Assembly: GCA_016195325.1 (NCBI GenBank)
Contig: JACPZX010000023.1
Location: forward strand, 62,001 to 126,000
Length of the DNA: 64,000 bases
Direction: 5' to 3'
Source of the DNA: Acidobacteriota bacterium
GTDB lineage: Bacteria > Acidobacteriota > Polarisedimenticolia > JACPZX01
Part shown: in pieces, positions 1 to 7,499 of the stretch
Layout of the letters: each line of letters opens with the position of its first letter
How positions within the stretch are numbered: the stretch's first letter is position 1
Notes under the pieces: generated by a model
Told to the model about the DNA's origin: nothing
The model's input: the letters and a program-made list of their open reading frames with translations, nothing else
Databases searched by the model: none
Made by a program: the position numbers and the translations under genes

Positions 1-137
1 TCGACGACGTCGGCGACGAGGGCCCGGTGGATCTCGCAGGCTTCGTCGGGAGAATAGTCGGGAGAGAGGCGCGTCTTCACGCGCCCCGGCACGGGGACTC
101 GGGCGAAGATCACGAGAGCGTTTTCGGCGTGCGTCAC
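1..137 (-). CDS. DUF2064 / TIGR04282-type transferase, N-terminal fragment
   Basis: Only the first 45 codons lie in the window; the gene runs off the left edge. The translated start contains FARVPVPGRVKTRLSP, the signature N-terminus of the DUF2064 family of small nucleotidyl- or glycosyltransferase-like proteins, where it forms the nucleotide-binding loop. I chose the GTG at 137 because a GAGGT Shine-Dalgarno lies 9 nt upstream. An in-frame ATG at 170 would add 11 basic residues. The gene diverges from the HEAT-repeat gene. The substrate cannot be told from this fragment. Confidence 0.8.
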   Translation of the reverse strand, partial: MTHAENALVIFARVPVPGRVKTRLSPDYSPDEACEIHRALVADVV

Positions 138-139
138 GG

Positions 140-168
140 TTGACCGACCTCGTCGGCGCGATGATAAC
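140..168 (+). promoter_or_regulatory. Predicted sigma70-type promoter for the HEAT-repeat gene
   Basis: TTGACC (140-145), a 17-bp spacer and GATAAC (163-168) lie 36 bp before the start codon at 205. The -35 box matches 5/6 and the -10 box 4/6 consensus positions. It overlaps the start region of the divergent gene, so the two may interfere. Confidence 0.5.
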
Positions 169-204
169 ATCCGGATTCCCCCCGCCATCCCACGGAGCGA
201 TCAG

Positions 205-1101
205 ATGACAGAGCCGACGGGTCCCGTCTCGACCGGCGTTCCCGGCGTGCCCGAGCCCTCGCGCGACGAGCCCGCGCCCGGCTTCGCGCGCGAGATGTCG
301 CGCCTCTTCATCATCCCGGCGGCGATCGTCCTCCTGTGCGTGGGAGTCTTCGTCCTCTTCGGCCTCGTCGCGTCGGAGGGGAGGACCGCAGGCGACTACC
401 TCCAGGAGATTCGCCAGGGGGCGGAGGGGCGCAGATGGCAGGCGGCCTACGAGCTGTCGCGCCTCCTCTCGCGGAACCCCGAGGACCAGCGCAAGGCGGG
501 GGTCGGAACCGACATCGCGGCGATCCTCGCGGACCCGAAGACGACCGACCCCCTCGTGAAGCGGTACCTCGTCGTCGCCCTCGAGGCGATCGCGGACCCG
601 GCCACGGCCCCGGCGCTTGAGGGGCTTCTGGCCGACCAGGATCTCGAGGTGCGCCTCTACGCCGCGCGCGCCCTCGGGCGCCTGGGGAGCCCAACGTCTG
701 TGAAGCCGCTCGTCGCCCTTCTCGACAACGAGGAGCCCGCGCTCCGGAAGATCGCCCTCTACTCGCTGGGGCGCGTCGGCGACGGCTCGGCCGTCCCCGC
801 GATGCGCCCGAGGCTCGAGGACAGCGTCGAGGAGGTGCGATGGAACGCCGCCCTCTCCCTCGCCGTCCTCGGCGACGGATCGGGCGCCGTCATCCTGAAG
901 GAGATGCTCGACCCCGCGCATCTCGACAGGGTCGCCGGCATCACCGAGGAGCAGAAGCTCGAGGCGCGCGTCAATGCCCTGCAGGCGGTCCTGAAGCTGA
1001 AGGATCCGACGCTGCGCCCCCTCGTGGAGGACGTGAGCCGCAACGACCCGAGCCTTCACGTGCGGGACATCGCGCTGAAGGTTCTCGACAAGTGGAGTTA
1101 G
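205..1101 (+). CDS. Membrane-anchored HEAT-repeat (PBS lyase-like) protein
   Basis: This 298-residue protein has a proline-rich cytosolic N-terminus and one hydrophobic helix at about residues 35-57. About five HEAT/PBS-lyase-type repeats follow, such as DLEVRLYAARALGRLG and EEVRWNAALSLAVLGDG. Such repeats form a superhelical protein-binding surface, so this is probably an envelope-facing scaffold or adaptor. The ATG at 205 has a GGAG 7 nt upstream. It is transcribed from its own promoter, and the downstream respiratory operon has a separate one, so a link with the cytochrome complex is possible but not shown. Confidence 0.75.
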   Translation: MTEPTGPVSTGVPGVPEPSRDEPAPGFAREMSRLFIIPAAIVLLCVGVFVLFGLVASEGRTAGDYLQEIRQGAEGRRWQAAYELSRLLSRNPEDQRKAGVGTDIAAILADPKTTDPLVKRYLVVALEAIADPATAPALEGLLADQDLEVRLYAARALGRLGSPTSVKPLVALLDNEEPALRKIALYSLGRVGDGSAVPAMRPRLEDSVEEVRWNAALSLAVLGDGSGAVILKEMLDPAHLDRVAGITEEQKLEARVNALQAVLKLKDPTLRPLVEDVSRNDPSLHVRDIALKVLDKWS

Positions 1102-1113
1102 GCGTGTCTTTTG

Positions 1114-1142
1114 TTGACTCCCATCCCGCTTCTGCCTAGAAT
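1114..1142 (+). promoter_or_regulatory. Strong predicted sigma70-type promoter of the cytochrome b/Rieske operon
   Basis: TTGACT (1114-1119), exactly 17 bp, then TAGAAT (1137-1142). Both boxes match 5/6 consensus positions. Transcription should begin near 1149 and leave a leader of about 120 nt before the Rieske start codon. Confidence 0.65.
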
Positions 1143-1213
1143 CCGACCGTTTTTGAAGAGCGCGGATCTGCCGCGCGATCCCTCCCGAAAGACGGCCCGC
1201 GTCCTCTCAGGAG

Positions 1214-1275
1214 ATGGTGCCGGGGGAAGGACTGTACCGGGGCGAGAGCCCGCGGTGATGAGCGAAGCCGAGTGA
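1214..1275 (+). other. Two overlapping mini-ORFs in the leader of the Rieske gene
   Basis: A 14-codon frame (ATG 1214, stop 1256-1258) overlaps by TGATG a 5-codon frame (ATG 1258, stop 1273-1275). The stop of the second overlaps the GTG start of the Rieske gene at 1272. The Rieske start has no clear Shine-Dalgarno of its own, so coupled translation is conceivable. Frames this short can also arise by chance. Confidence 0.25.
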
Positions 1276-1916
1276 GCGACGAGAAGATCGACAAGGGCGC
1301 GGTCGTCACCGCCGGAACGATCACCAAAGGCGCCGATCCAGGTGCGGGCGCCTCGAAGACCGCGGCCTCCGTCCCGACGTCGAAGACCAACCAGCCCGCC
1401 GCGCCGTCGGGACCTCAGCCCCACGGCATCACGCGCCGCAGCTTCTTCTCCACGCTCGGCATCGGGTGGGTCGCTTTCAGCGGCGCGATGGGCGCGGGGC
1501 TCACCGCGACGGCGCGCTTCATGTTCCCGAACGTCCTCTTCGAGCCGGTGCAGAGCTTCAAGGCGGGCTTCCCGAGCGACTACACCGTCGGCAAGGTCGA
1601 CGAGCGGTGGAAGGAAGCGTACGGCACGTGGCTCGTCCGAACCGACGACGGCCTGTACGCCCTCTCGACCACCTGCACGCACCTCGGGTGCACGCCGAAC
1701 TGGCTCCCGGCCGAGAACAAGTTCAAGTGCCCGTGCCACGGGAGCGGCTTCTACCCGTCGGGGATCAACTTCGAGGGGCCCGCGCCGAGACCGCTGGAGC
1801 GCTACAAGATCGTCCTCGGCGACGACGGGCAGATCTTCATCGACAAGAACCAGAAGTACCAGCAGGAAAAGGGACAGTGGACCGATCCCGACGCATTCCT
1901 CAGGTTCACGGGCTGA
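1272..1916 (+). CDS. Rieske [2Fe-2S] subunit of a cytochrome bc/b6-type complex
   Basis: This 214-residue Rieske protein should take electrons from quinol at the Qo site and pass them to cytochrome c. The cluster motifs are CTHLGC and CPCHGSGF, with the two His and two Cys ligands and both disulfide-forming Cys present. ITRRSFFSTLGIG at about residue 57 is a twin-arginine signal followed by a hydrophobic segment, as expected for Tat-inserted Rieske proteins. The first 55 residues are a Pro/Ala/Thr-rich cytosolic extension. The start is GTG. The gene lies 15 bp before the cytochrome b gene in an operon. Confidence 0.95.
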   Translation: MSDEKIDKGAVVTAGTITKGADPGAGASKTAASVPTSKTNQPAAPSGPQPHGITRRSFFSTLGIGWVAFSGAMGAGLTATARFMFPNVLFEPVQSFKAGFPSDYTVGKVDERWKEAYGTWLVRTDDGLYALSTTCTHLGCTPNWLPAENKFKCPCHGSGFYPSGINFEGPAPRPLERYKIVLGDDGQIFIDKNQKYQQEKGQWTDPDAFLRFTG

Positions 1917-1931
1917 GGGGAACGGAAAAAG

Positions 1932-2747
1932 ATGGCCGACGGACCGCCGATCAACACGTCAGAGGTCAAGAAGAAAGACCTCGTCACGTACGTGCGCGAG
2001 AGCCAGATCTGGAACTCCATCTTCCGGCATGGCCCTCCCAACAACGACCGGAACCGGGCGCTGGCCGTCATCACGAACGTCTTCCTGCACCTCCACCCGG
2101 TGCGCGTCCGGAAATCGGGGCTGAGGCTCAAGTACACCTGGTGCATGGGCGGCGTGACCTTCTTCCTCTTCATCGTGGAGACGATCACCGGCCTCCTCCT
2201 CATGTTCTACTACCGGCCGACGGTCGAATACGCCTACGCCGACATCTGGGATCTCAGGGAGCAGGTTCCCCTCGGCGTCATGCGCGAGCTGCACCGCTGG
2301 GGCGCGCACGCCATGGTCATCGCCGTCTGGCTTCACATGTTCCGCGTCTTCATGACGGGCTCGTACAAGCCGCCGCGCGAGTTCAACTGGAACGTCGGCG
2401 TCATCCTGCTCGTGCTGACGCTGATGCTTTCGTTCACCGGGTACCTCCTGCCGTGGGACCAGCTCGCGATGTGGGCCATCACCGTCGGGTCGAACATGGC
2501 CCGCGCGACCCCCTTCTTAGGATACGAGGGGCCGGGGGCGGCGCTCTTATCGCTGGGAGACGTGAGGCTGGTCAACGTGGGGAGCGACGCGCGCTTCGGG
2601 CTCCTGGCCGGGCGCTTCGTCGGCGCGGGCGCGCTCCTGCGCTTCTACGTCCTGCACTGCGTGGCGCTCCCGCTCGTCGTGGCGACGCTCATCGCCATTC
2701 ACTTCTGGCGCGTCCGCAAGGACGGCGGCATCTCGGGACCTCTCTAG
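1932..2747 (+). CDS. Cytochrome b6-like N-terminal subunit
   Basis: This 271-residue protein carries the four-helix haem-binding half of cytochrome b, which oxidises quinol in the membrane. Haem ligands are visible as His-x13-His in [18 protein letters not shown] and His-x14-His in [20 protein letters not shown]. The 14-residue gap in the second pair is typical of cytochrome b6 rather than mitochondrial-type cytochrome b. The C-terminal half is a separate gene that begins immediately after this stop codon, again like b6 and subunit IV. The ATG at 1932 has an upstream GGGGAACGG region as ribosome site. Confidence 0.95.
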   Translation: MADGPPINTSEVKKKDLVTYVRESQIWNSIFRHGPPNNDRNRALAVITNVFLHLHPVRVRKSGLRLKYTWCMGGVTFFLFIVETITGLLLMFYYRPTVEYAYADIWDLREQVPLGVMRELHRWGAHAMVIAVWLHMFRVFMTGSYKPPREFNWNVGVILLVLTLMLSFTGYLLPWDQLAMWAITVGSNMARATPFLGYEGPGAALLSLGDVRLVNVGSDARFGLLAGRFVGAGALLRFYVLHCVALPLVVATLIAIHFWRVRKDGGISGPL

Positions 2748-3824
2748 ATGCAGATTCTGAAGGACCTCATCAACTGGGCCGCAGCGCCTGTCCAGTTCTT
2801 CACCCTCAGCACGCTCGCCTTCTTCGCGATGCTCCGCTTCAAGGGGTGGGTGAAGCCGCGGAACGCGACGCTCATCCTGCTCGCGGCGCTGGGGTTCTTC
2901 CTCATCAGCATGATCGACCCGAACTTCAGGCTGATCGTGGTGAAGGCCGACAACATCCCCATCGCCTTCATGCTCTTCATCGTGGGCTTTTTCCTCTGGC
3001 TCTCCCTCAGGCAGGCCTTCGCCAACGACGAGCGCATCGCGAAGGGACTGCCGCCGGCCGAGGCGGTCGAGACGAAGGACAAGCTGATGGTGTGGCCGCA
3101 CCTGGTCTACACCGAGTTCATCTGCCTCATCCTCCTGACCGTCGTCCTCATCGTCTGGTCGATCCTCATCCAGGCGCCGATCGAGGAGCCGGCCAACCCG
3201 ACGAACTCGCCGAACCCCTCCAAGGCGCCGTGGTACTTCCTCGGCCTCCAGGAGATGCTCGTCTACTTCGATCCGTGGATGGCGGGGGTCGTGCTGCCGG
3301 GGCTCATCATCGTGGGGCTGATGGCGATCCCGTACATCGACACGAACCCGAAGGGGAACGGGTACTACACCTTCGCCGAGCGGAAGTGGGAGGTCGGGAT
3401 CTTCCTGTTCGGCTTCATCATCCTCTGGATCCTGCTCGTCGTCGCCGGCACCTTCTTACGCGGGCCCAACTGGAACTTCTTCGGGCCGTACCAGTACTGG
3501 GACATCCACAAGGTCGAGCCGCTGGTGAACATCCACCTGTCGGAGATCTTCTGGGTGAGGCTGCTGCACCGGGCTCTGCCGTCGTTCTGGCTGGTGCGCG
3601 AGCTGCCCGGCATCCTCATCGCGCTCTTCTACGTGGCCGCGCTGCCGCCGATCCTCGCGCGCACCCTGTTGAAGCGCTTCTACGACAGGCTCGGCTTCGC
3701 GCGCTACTCGGTCTTCGTCTTCCTGCTGTTGATGATGATGAGCCTCCCGATCAAGATGTACCTGCGCTGGGCCTTCAACTTCAAGTACCTCGTGAACCTG
3801 TCCGAGTTCTTCTTCAACATCTGA
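2748..3824 (+). CDS. Cytochrome b C-terminal (subunit IV-like) protein, extended
   Basis: This 358-residue membrane protein is the C-terminal half of cytochrome b and forms the rest of the Qo site. NPSKAPWYFLGLQEML is the Qo-loop motif; the usual PEWY is APWY here, so the conserved Glu is replaced. The protein is about twice the length of cyanobacterial subunit IV. It has two or three N-terminal helices before the Qo region and extra C-terminal helices, about eight in total. The ATG abuts the previous TAG with no gap, so expression is probably coupled. Confidence 0.9.
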   Translation: MQILKDLINWAAAPVQFFTLSTLAFFAMLRFKGWVKPRNATLILLAALGFFLISMIDPNFRLIVVKADNIPIAFMLFIVGFFLWLSLRQAFANDERIAKGLPPAEAVETKDKLMVWPHLVYTEFICLILLTVVLIVWSILIQAPIEEPANPTNSPNPSKAPWYFLGLQEMLVYFDPWMAGVVLPGLIIVGLMAIPYIDTNPKGNGYYTFAERKWEVGIFLFGFIILWILLVVAGTFLRGPNWNFFGPYQYWDIHKVEPLVNIHLSEIFWVRLLHRALPSFWLVRELPGILIALFYVAALPPILARTLLKRFYDRLGFARYSVFVFLLLMMMSLPIKMYLRWAFNFKYLVNLSEFFFNI

Positions 3825-3842
3825 GGCATTCAGGGGTCATCC

Positions 3843-6701
3843 TTGGCCGTCATACACTCTGAGGCTCCTCCGGTTCACCGCCCGTCGCGGCGGAACTTCT
3901 GGTTCGCCGTCAGCAGCATCCTGATGCTCGTCGTGACGGTTTGGATGTTCTACGCCGACTACAACCGCGAGTGGAAGAGCTACCAGAGGGAGTTCCGTGC
4001 CCTCGACCTGCAGCGCGCGGCGAAGAAGGTCGCCGAGCTCGACGGCCAGTACAAGAACAGCAAGGATCTGGTGAAGCTGGAGTCCGCCCTCGACGCCGCC
4101 CGGAAAGACGTCGCCTCGAAGGCGGGCGACATCGACAGGGCGAAGGCCGCCGTCGCCGAGGCCGACCACAAGCACTTCCTCGCGGAGAGCGAGTGGAAGG
4201 TCTCGAAGTCGTACTTCGACGCCTTCAAGTTCGAGGTCGAGGAGGCGCGGGAGACGGGGCGCGGCGTCGCGAAGGCCGAGAAGGAGTACACCGAGTCGAA
4301 GGAGCGCTACGAGAAGTCGGTCGTGGTCCTCGGTGACGTCGACAAGGAGAAGGACGCCGCCGACCGGAATCTCAGGGCCCTGACCGCGACCTTCGACGAC
4401 GTCCAGCGCAAGATCACGACGCTCACCGAGACGCGCACGCGCCTCCAGAAAAAGCTCCAGAACTTCGGCCCCAACGCCGCGAACGAGTTCCGCGACCGCC
4501 CCGTCGTGGACTTCATGAACCCGTCGATCAGGGTCCAGCAGGTGCAGCTCCCGACCCTGCAGAACGACGTCAACTTCATGAAGATCCCGAAGGTCGATCG
4601 ATGCACGACCTGCCACCTCGCGGCCACCGAGAAGGGATACGACGACCTCAAGCAGCCCTTCAGGTCGCACTCGCACCTCGAGCTCATCGCCAACACCGCC
4701 TCGAAGCACCCGTACGAGAGGTTCGGCTGCACGACCTGCCATTACGGGCTCGACCGCGCCACCTACTTCGAGAGCGCGGTCCACACGCCCGGGAGCGACA
4801 AGCAGCGCGAGGAGTGGAGGAAGACCCACCACTGGGAGCAGCCCGAGTTCTCCGACATCCCGATGCTCCCCACGGCGCACACCGAGGGGGCCTGCCTGAA
4901 GTGCCACCGGCAGGAGGTGAGGATCGCCGGGGCGCCGCGGCTGAACAAGTCGCTCGACATGCTCGATCGAGCGGGCTGCTTCGGCTGCCACAAGATCGCG
5001 GGGACGGAGGGGCTGAGGAAGCCCGGGCCGGATCTGCGCCGGATCGCGTCGAAGGTGACCCCCGAGTGGGCGGCCCAGTGGGTGTCGAACCCGCGCGCCT
5101 ACCGCCCCACGACCTGGATGCCGAAATTCTTCAACCTCTCGAACACCAGCGCCCCCGACGACCAGGTGCGCAACCGCGTCGAGATCGACGCGATCGTGAC
5201 GTACCTCTTCAAGCACTCGTCGGCGTACACGCTCGATCCGATCCCCGCGAAGGGGGACGCCTCCCGCGGGCGCGAGACGATGAGCGAGCGCGGATGCCTC
5301 GGCTGCCATCGCGTCGGCGAGAACCCGACGGCGCGCGGCGCGTACGGCCGCGACTTCGGCCCGGCCCTCGATCGCGTCGGCGACAAGATGAGCGAGGTGT
5401 GGGTCTACAACTGGGTGAAGAACCCGACGCGGTACTTCCCCGAGAGCTACATGCCGGACCTGAGGCTGACCGATCAGGAGGCCGCCGACGTCGCGTCCTA
5501 TCTCATGACGCTCAAGGGGCCGGCCGGAGCGCCCCTCCCGGCCGTCGATCCGGGGGTCCTCGACTCGGTGACGGTCGAGTACCTCAAGGCGCGCATGACC
5601 GAGGCCGACGCGCAGTCGAAGCTCAAGTCGATGTCCACCGAGGACAAGAAGCTCTACCTGGGCGACAAGCTCATCAACCGCTACGGCTGCTTCGGGTGCC
5701 ACCGCATCGAGGGGTACGACAAGGCTCTCCCGATCGGCACCGAGCTGACGCAGGAGGGGAGCAAGCTCGTCTCGCGCCTCGACTTCGGCTTTGCGAAGAT
5801 CGAGCGCACGCGGCAGGACTGGTTCTTCCAGAAGCTGAAGGAGCCTCGGATCTTCGACAAGGGGAAGGTCAAGACTCCCCAGGAAAAGCTCAAGATGCCC
5901 GACTTCGGCTTCACCGACGAGGAAGGGGAGCAGATGGTGACGCTTCTCCTCGGCCTCGTGAAGGACGAGCCGATCCTCGAGGCGCGCAAGATTCTGAGCG
6001 AGCGCGAGGCCGCCATCGAGGACGGAAGGCGCATCGCGCAGCACCGGAACTGTCGCGGCTGCCACATCCTCGAGGGGACGGGCGGCGCGATCCGCGAGAC
6101 GATCAAGGACGCCGGCTTCTATCCGCCAAACCTGATCGGCGAGGGGGGGAAGGTCCAGAGCGACTGGCTCTTCTCGTTCCTCAAGGGGCCCCAGCCGATA
6201 AGGCCGTGGCTGAAGGTGCACATGCCGACCTTCAGCTTCGACGATCGCGAGGCCGCCTCGGTGGCCCGCTACTTCGCCTCGCTCGACGACGCGATCTACC
6301 CGTTCGAGACGGCCGCCGGCGCGAGGCCCACGGCCGCGCACCTCGCCGACGGGAAGGCCCTCTTCACGCAGTTCAAGTGCCTCCAGTGCCACGTCGTCGG
6401 CGCCCCGGGCGCATCGGTCTCCGCGGCGGAGCTCGCCCCGAACCTCCTCATGGCCCGATCGCGGCTGAGGCGCGACTGGATCCCGAAGTGGCTCACGGAT
6501 CCGCAGAAACAGTACCCCGGGACGAAGATGCCCAGCTTCTTCTACTCCGACGGCGACCCGCTCATGGAAGACCCCGACACGAAGATCATCGCCATCCGCG
6601 ACTACCTCTTCACGCTCGGCGAGGAGGGGAGCGGCAGGTCCGGACCCACGGCGAAGTCCGCGAGCAGCTCGAGCCCGACGGCCGCCGCCTCCGGAAGGTA
6701 G
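3843..6701 (+). CDS. Octahaem cytochrome c with N-terminal membrane anchor and coiled coil
   Basis: The 952-residue protein has one transmembrane helix at about residues 17-38 and a long Lys/Glu/Ala-rich coiled coil at about 50-215. After that come eight CxxCH haem motifs: CTTCH twice, then CLKCH, CFGCH, CLGCH, CFGCH, CRGCH and CLQCH, the first at residue 254 and the last near 846. Several are followed by Met-rich 'MP' segments typical of monohaem cytochrome c domains, so it looks like a string of class-I-like domains on a stalk. It probably accepts electrons from the Rieske protein in place of cytochrome c1. The TTG start at 3843 follows the cytochrome b stop by 18 bp. Confidence 0.9.
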   Translation: MAVIHSEAPPVHRPSRRNFWFAVSSILMLVVTVWMFYADYNREWKSYQREFRALDLQRAAKKVAELDGQYKNSKDLVKLESALDAARKDVASKAGDIDRAKAAVAEADHKHFLAESEWKVSKSYFDAFKFEVEEARETGRGVAKAEKEYTESKERYEKSVVVLGDVDKEKDAADRNLRALTATFDDVQRKITTLTETRTRLQKKLQNFGPNAANEFRDRPVVDFMNPSIRVQQVQLPTLQNDVNFMKIPKVDRCTTCHLAATEKGYDDLKQPFRSHSHLELIANTASKHPYERFGCTTCHYGLDRATYFESAVHTPGSDKQREEWRKTHHWEQPEFSDIPMLPTAHTEGACLKCHRQEVRIAGAPRLNKSLDMLDRAGCFGCHKIAGTEGLRKPGPDLRRIASKVTPEWAAQWVSNPRAYRPTTWMPKFFNLSNTSAPDDQVRNRVEIDAIVTYLFKHSSAYTLDPIPAKGDASRGRETMSERGCLGCHRVGENPTARGAYGRDFGPALDRVGDKMSEVWVYNWVKNPTRYFPESYMPDLRLTDQEAADVASYLMTLKGPAGAPLPAVDPGVLDSVTVEYLKARMTEADAQSKLKSMSTEDKKLYLGDKLINRYGCFGCHRIEGYDKALPIGTELTQEGSKLVSRLDFGFAKIERTRQDWFFQKLKEPRIFDKGKVKTPQEKLKMPDFGFTDEEGEQMVTLLLGLVKDEPILEARKILSEREAAIEDGRRIAQHRNCRGCHILEGTGGAIRETIKDAGFYPPNLIGEGGKVQSDWLFSFLKGPQPIRPWLKVHMPTFSFDDREAASVARYFASLDDAIYPFETAAGARPTAAHLADGKALFTQFKCLQCHVVGAPGASVSAAELAPNLLMARSRLRRDWIPKWLTDPQKQYPGTKMPSFFYSDGDPLMEDPDTKIIAIRDYLFTLGEEGSGRSGPTAKSASSSSPTAAASGR

Positions 6702-6704
6702 CGG

Positions 6705-7496
6705 ATGAGCCCGACCGCGCGCGCCCGGCTCGCGCCCCTCCTCGCGACCGTCGCCGCCCTCGCGATCGCCGGGGCCGCAGCCACCGCAAGCCCGGCGGAA
6801 GGAGAAGCTCCGGCGTACGCTCCGGCGTACGAAGGAGGGGCGGTGACGGGCGGCGGCACCCTTCTGGGCGTCGTCCGCGGGCCGGCTCCCGCGTTCCCGT
6901 ACCCCGACGCGATCGTGACGAAGGACGGGACGATCTGCGGCTCGAGGAAGTCGTCCGAGGCGCTGATCCGAGCGGCCGACGGCGCGATCAGGAACGCCGT
7001 GGTGTCGATCGAGGGGATCACGAAGGGGAAGCCGATCGATCTGAGCGCGACCGTCTCGCTCGTCAACTCGGGGTGCCGGTTCGTGCCCCACGTCGTCGCG
7101 ATGAGCGTCGGCCAGAGGATTTCGATCGTCAACGGCGATCCGATCCTCCACAACACGCACGCCTACCTCGACGGCACGCAGACGATCTTCAACATCGCCC
7201 TCCCCGTCCAGAACCAGAAGGTGCCGAAGACCATCCGGAAGCCCGGGATCATGTCGGTTCAGTGCGACGCCGGCCACGCCTGGATGACCGGGTGGATTCA
7301 CGCCTTCGACCACCCCTACTTCGCCGTCACGGACGAGAAGGGATCGTTCAGGATCGACCAGATCCCTCCGGGGAGGTACCGGGTCACCGCCTGGCAGGAA
7401 GAGCTCGGGACGCAGACTCAGGAAGTGACGATTGCGGCAGGCGGGGAGTCGACGCTCGCCTTCGACCGCCTCGCGAAGCCGACCCCCTCGCCTTAG
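6705..7496 (+). CDS. Periplasmic cupredoxin-like / carboxypeptidase-regulatory-like protein
   Basis: This 263-residue protein has a signal peptide (about residues 1-27). A cupredoxin-like domain contains HNTHAYLDG and QCDAGHAWM, giving the His, Cys-x3-His-x2-Met set seen in blue-copper-like sites. A C-terminal CarboxypepD_reg-type beta domain follows (FRIDQIPPGRYRVTAWQEE). It starts 3 bp after the octahaem cytochrome and has an AAGG Shine-Dalgarno. A role as a soluble electron carrier for the complex is inferred from position. A purely structural periplasmic role is also possible. A tandem APAYAPAY lies just after the signal peptide. Confidence 0.75.
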   Translation: MSPTARARLAPLLATVAALAIAGAAATASPAEGEAPAYAPAYEGGAVTGGGTLLGVVRGPAPAFPYPDAIVTKDGTICGSRKSSEALIRAADGAIRNAVVSIEGITKGKPIDLSATVSLVNSGCRFVPHVVAMSVGQRISIVNGDPILHNTHAYLDGTQTIFNIALPVQNQKVPKTIRKPGIMSVQCDAGHAWMTGWIHAFDHPYFAVTDEKGSFRIDQIPPGRYRVTAWQEELGTQTQEVTIAAGGESTLAFDRLAKPTPSP

Positions 7497-7499
7497 CCC

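Noticed and set aside
3837-7313. An 1,158-codon open frame on the minus strand
   Set aside because: It is fully antisense to the octahaem cytochrome and cupredoxin genes, has an Arg/Glu/Leu-biased low-complexity translation and no domain. High G+C produces such shadow frames.
7497-7499. Transcription terminator between convergent genes
   Set aside because: Only 3 bases separate the stops, and no hairpin with a T-run was found near them.
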